A stretch of DNA of 7,263 nt. Source: an uncultured Collinsella sp. Its GTDB lineage: Bacteria > Actinomycetota > Coriobacteriia > Coriobacteriales > Coriobacteriaceae. The notes beneath the pieces were generated by a model that saw nothing but the letters and a program-made list of their open reading frames with translations, made no database searches and had not been told where the DNA came from. This document shows positions 5,774-7,263 of the stretch, piece by piece (within the stretch, counting starts at the first letter, position 1; the number at the start of each line of letters is the position of its first letter). Both the position numbers and the translations under genes were made by a program. The stretch spans positions 1-7,263 of the forward strand of contig CALBBA010000034.1 of assembly GCA_937926755.1 (NCBI GenBank), read 5' to 3'.

Positions 5774-5802
5774 CCGGGCATCGCATGGGTGCGATAGCTC
5801 GG
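5774..5802. repeat. 12-bp inverted repeat with a single bulge upstream of the response regulator
   Basis: Read on the plus strand, CCGGGCATCGCA (5774-5785) pairs with 5790-5802 around a TGGG loop, with one bulged A (5796) and one G-T pair. On the minus strand the pairing is slightly worse, with one mismatch. No T-tract follows on either strand. It sits between the lipoprotein stop codon and the possible regulator promoter, so it could be an operator, the base of a 3'-end hairpin, or an mRNA structure. Confidence 0.4.
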
Positions 5803-5866
5803 CGGGCGGTACTCATAGTCACAACGCGCTTATTCCCCTGTCGACGCCTTTTTAACCCCTCGGAGA

Positions 5867-7078
5867 CTAAAGAGAGAACAAGCGAGCGGTAACCGTCTCG
5901 GGAATTCCCTGGCTGTTACGCACCGTTGCGTACGTTAAGAACGAGTTCGATTTACCCGCCGTAGCAGGATAATCGCCATACTCCAAGGCTCGGTCGGGCG
6001 ACAGAAGCGAGCCGTAGGTCTTAGCCGAAGTGTCAATCAAAAAATGCGACGCCTGAACTTTAACCAGGTATTTGTTTTTCCTTCCCGCAGCGCACGCGAG
6101 CGGCTCACGCGACAGGAAGAGGTACGGCCCGCCCTCGTTACCGATATAGGTGCCCATATTGCCCAGGCTGCCCACACCGCTATACGTCGCCTCAATGGAG
6201 AACACGAAGGTATCTCCCATATACACGGCCTCGAAAGGCGAAACCGACGAAGGAAGCACCAGCTGAGCCCGCTTCGTGTTGTTGCCGTCAGTCAGGTCGA
6301 TCGCCGTCATACCGTAATAGACGCCCTCATCATTGTGTACACGGGGCGAGATGGTCAGGATGCCGTCGCTCACACGCGGGGCGGATGCGAAGCGGCCCGT
6401 CGACTTCCAAATAGTTTCAGGCTTGGACTCGCTGGGCGACTGACGGTAGCAGTACGAATCGTTACTCGTCTTGGTGCCGCCGGACGAAGGCATCTTATAC
6501 CAGATGACCGACGACCCATACGCTGTGAAGAGCGGCGGATCGTAGTTTTCGCCGCCGCGGTCGAGCTCGACAGCGTTGCCGGTAAGGGAGGAGCCTGCAA
6601 GGTTTTGCGCATAGAGTTTCCAAGACGCATTGGCAAAGTTCATCTCGACCCATGCGAACACGCCATCACCCGCGCGAACGTCGTAAAACGCATAACCGGT
6701 TCCCTCAATGGGATCCTCGATAAGTGTGGTAAGCGAGCCATCGCCCAGGTTGAGCACACCAAGCGTATTGGCATGCAGGGCAGAAGCAGGCGCCATCATC
6801 GCGGCAGCGTAGTCGCCATCGCAGTAGTACAGCAGCGTGCCCAGCGGCAGCGTCCACGAGGCCGCGGGCTCAAGATCGATATCGACAGCTTCGTACTCAT
6901 CAGTGATCGAGACAATCTTCGAATCGTCCTTGATAACCTGCGGCTCGCCAGCGGCGTCATCACTCGTGCCCGTTTTTTTCGAGCAACCGGCCAGTACGGC
7001 AGCAGCACCGGTAGCGGCGCCACCCAGCACAAAACCTCGACGCGTTATTCCATTCTTAAAGCGATCAGCGATGCTCAT
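5867..7078 (-). CDS. Tat-exported lipoprotein, uncharacterised
   Basis: The 403-residue product has a twin-arginine signal (ITRRGF at residues 11-16), a hydrophobic Gly/Ala stretch, and a lipobox VLAGC with the lipidated Cys32. It should be folded before export and anchored on the outer face of the membrane. The mature part starts with a flexible SKKTGTSDD linker. It is then rich in short beta-like segments ending in Gly-Asp-Gly or Asp-Gly turns (LGDGSLTTL, RAGDGVFAW, VSDGILTI, MGDTFVFS), suggesting a beta-propeller-like fold; this is inference. No catalytic motif is seen. The ATG at 7078 was chosen because it puts the Tat motif near the N-terminus and overlaps the upstream gene's stop as TAATG; only a weak AGAGA lies before it. 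It lies upstream of the two-component genes, separated by 153 bp, so a shared role in sensing is possible but unproven. Confidence 0.85.
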   Translation of the reverse strand: MSIADRFKNGITRRGFVLGGAATGAAAVLAGCSKKTGTSDDAAGEPQVIKDDSKIVSITDEYEAVDIDLEPAASWTLPLGTLLYYCDGDYAAAMMAPASALHANTLGVLNLGDGSLTTLIEDPIEGTGYAFYDVRAGDGVFAWVEMNFANASWKLYAQNLAGSSLTGNAVELDRGGENYDPPLFTAYGSSVIWYKMPSSGGTKTSNDSYCYRQSPSESKPETIWKSTGRFASAPRVSDGILTISPRVHNDEGVYYGMTAIDLTDGNNTKRAQLVLPSSVSPFEAVYMGDTFVFSIEATYSGVGSLGNMGTYIGNEGGPYLFLSREPLACAAGRKNKYLVKVQASHFLIDTSAKTYGSLLSPDRALEYGDYPATAGKSNSFLTYATVRNSQGIPETVTARLFSL

Positions 7079-7263
7079 TAGGCGATCTCTGCGCGAGCGG
7101 CCTCGATAGCGCGCGTAAGCTGATCGGCGCAAGAGGTCTTTTTCATACCGCAGGTATTACCGGCGAGAACCTCGATTACGCGATCGGCGGGGGGGCCCCC
7201 CGGCTCCTCGTGCTTTATATAACCCCCTTCTCCCCCTAAAAAAAAAAAAACCAACACATGATT
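7078..7263 (-). CDS. C-terminal end of an unidentified gene, cut by the window edge
   Basis: A minus-strand frame ends at TAA 7080-7078 and shares one base with the ATG of the lipoprotein gene, a classic sign of translational coupling. The last 36 codons (7188 down to 7081) look genuinely coding: VIEVLAGNTCG, then MKKTSCADQL, then an amphipathic Ala/Glu/Arg-rich helix ending ARAEIA. Two cysteines seven residues apart (C-x6-C) could be structural or metal-linked, but I cannot name the family. Above 7188 the frame stays open to the edge but translates into Gly, Pro and Phe runs from homopolymer DNA, which I do not trust. The gene is partial. Confidence 0.55.
   Translation of the reverse strand, partial: NHVLVFFFLGGEGGYIKHEEPGGPPADRVIEVLAGNTCGMKKTSCADQLTRAIEAARAEIA

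Noticed and set aside
6044..7081. A 345-codon plus-strand frame opposite the lipoprotein
   Set aside because: The minus strand has a clear Tat motif and lipobox in the right place. The plus frame has no ribosome binding site or recognisable domain.
1079..7132. Search for CRISPR arrays, insertion sequences, toxin-antitoxin pairs or a defence system
   Set aside because: No regularly spaced repeats, transposase motifs, terminal inverted repeats or nuclease or toxin signatures were visible. The genes here are ordinary housekeeping and signalling genes.

Overview
The window looks like part of a chromosome from a high-GC actinobacterium of the Coriobacteriia type; Collinsella is the best guess. 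This is inferred from the GC-rich coding sequence, the long form of PurC, GTG starts, and a two-component system beside a Tat-dependent lipoprotein. I could not run a database search. Every well-supported gene is on the minus strand, so the biological reading order runs from right to left.

Right to left, the layout is as follows. The last 75 or so bases (7189-7263) are low-complexity and probably unreliable contig-end sequence. The C-terminal end of an unidentified gene (7078 upward) shares one base with the start of a Tat-exported lipoprotein with no recognised enzymatic domain (5867-7078). A 153-bp gap holds an inverted repeat and a possible promoter. Next come an OmpR/PhoB-type response regulator (4991-5713) and, 12 bp later, its sensor histidine kinase (3413-4978). 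After a 109-bp gap follows purC (2416-3303), whose stop codon abuts the GTG start of a small two-helix membrane protein (1840-2415). A strong intrinsic terminator (1779-1809) separates this pair from an M29-family metallo-aminopeptidase (470-1750). A tRNA-Lys(UUU) gene (369-441) lies 28 bp downstream, and its promoter overlaps the end of the aminopeptidase gene. The tRNA is followed by a textbook UUCG-loop terminator (324-353).

The first 320 bases differ from the rest. Much of the stretch is more AT-rich, and it holds two short overlapping plus-strand reading frames that could be one decayed gene. It also contains several small inverted repeats and a piece resembling the 3' end of a tRNA. This could be the edge of an element integrated next to tRNA-Lys or an assembly join; the sequence alone cannot decide.

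Functionally this is mostly ordinary core genome: signal transduction, purine synthesis, peptide turnover and a tRNA. I found no new multi-gene system. The most interesting points are the compact transcription signals around the aminopeptidase and tRNA-Lys, the uncharacterised membrane protein joined to purC, and the odd left flank.
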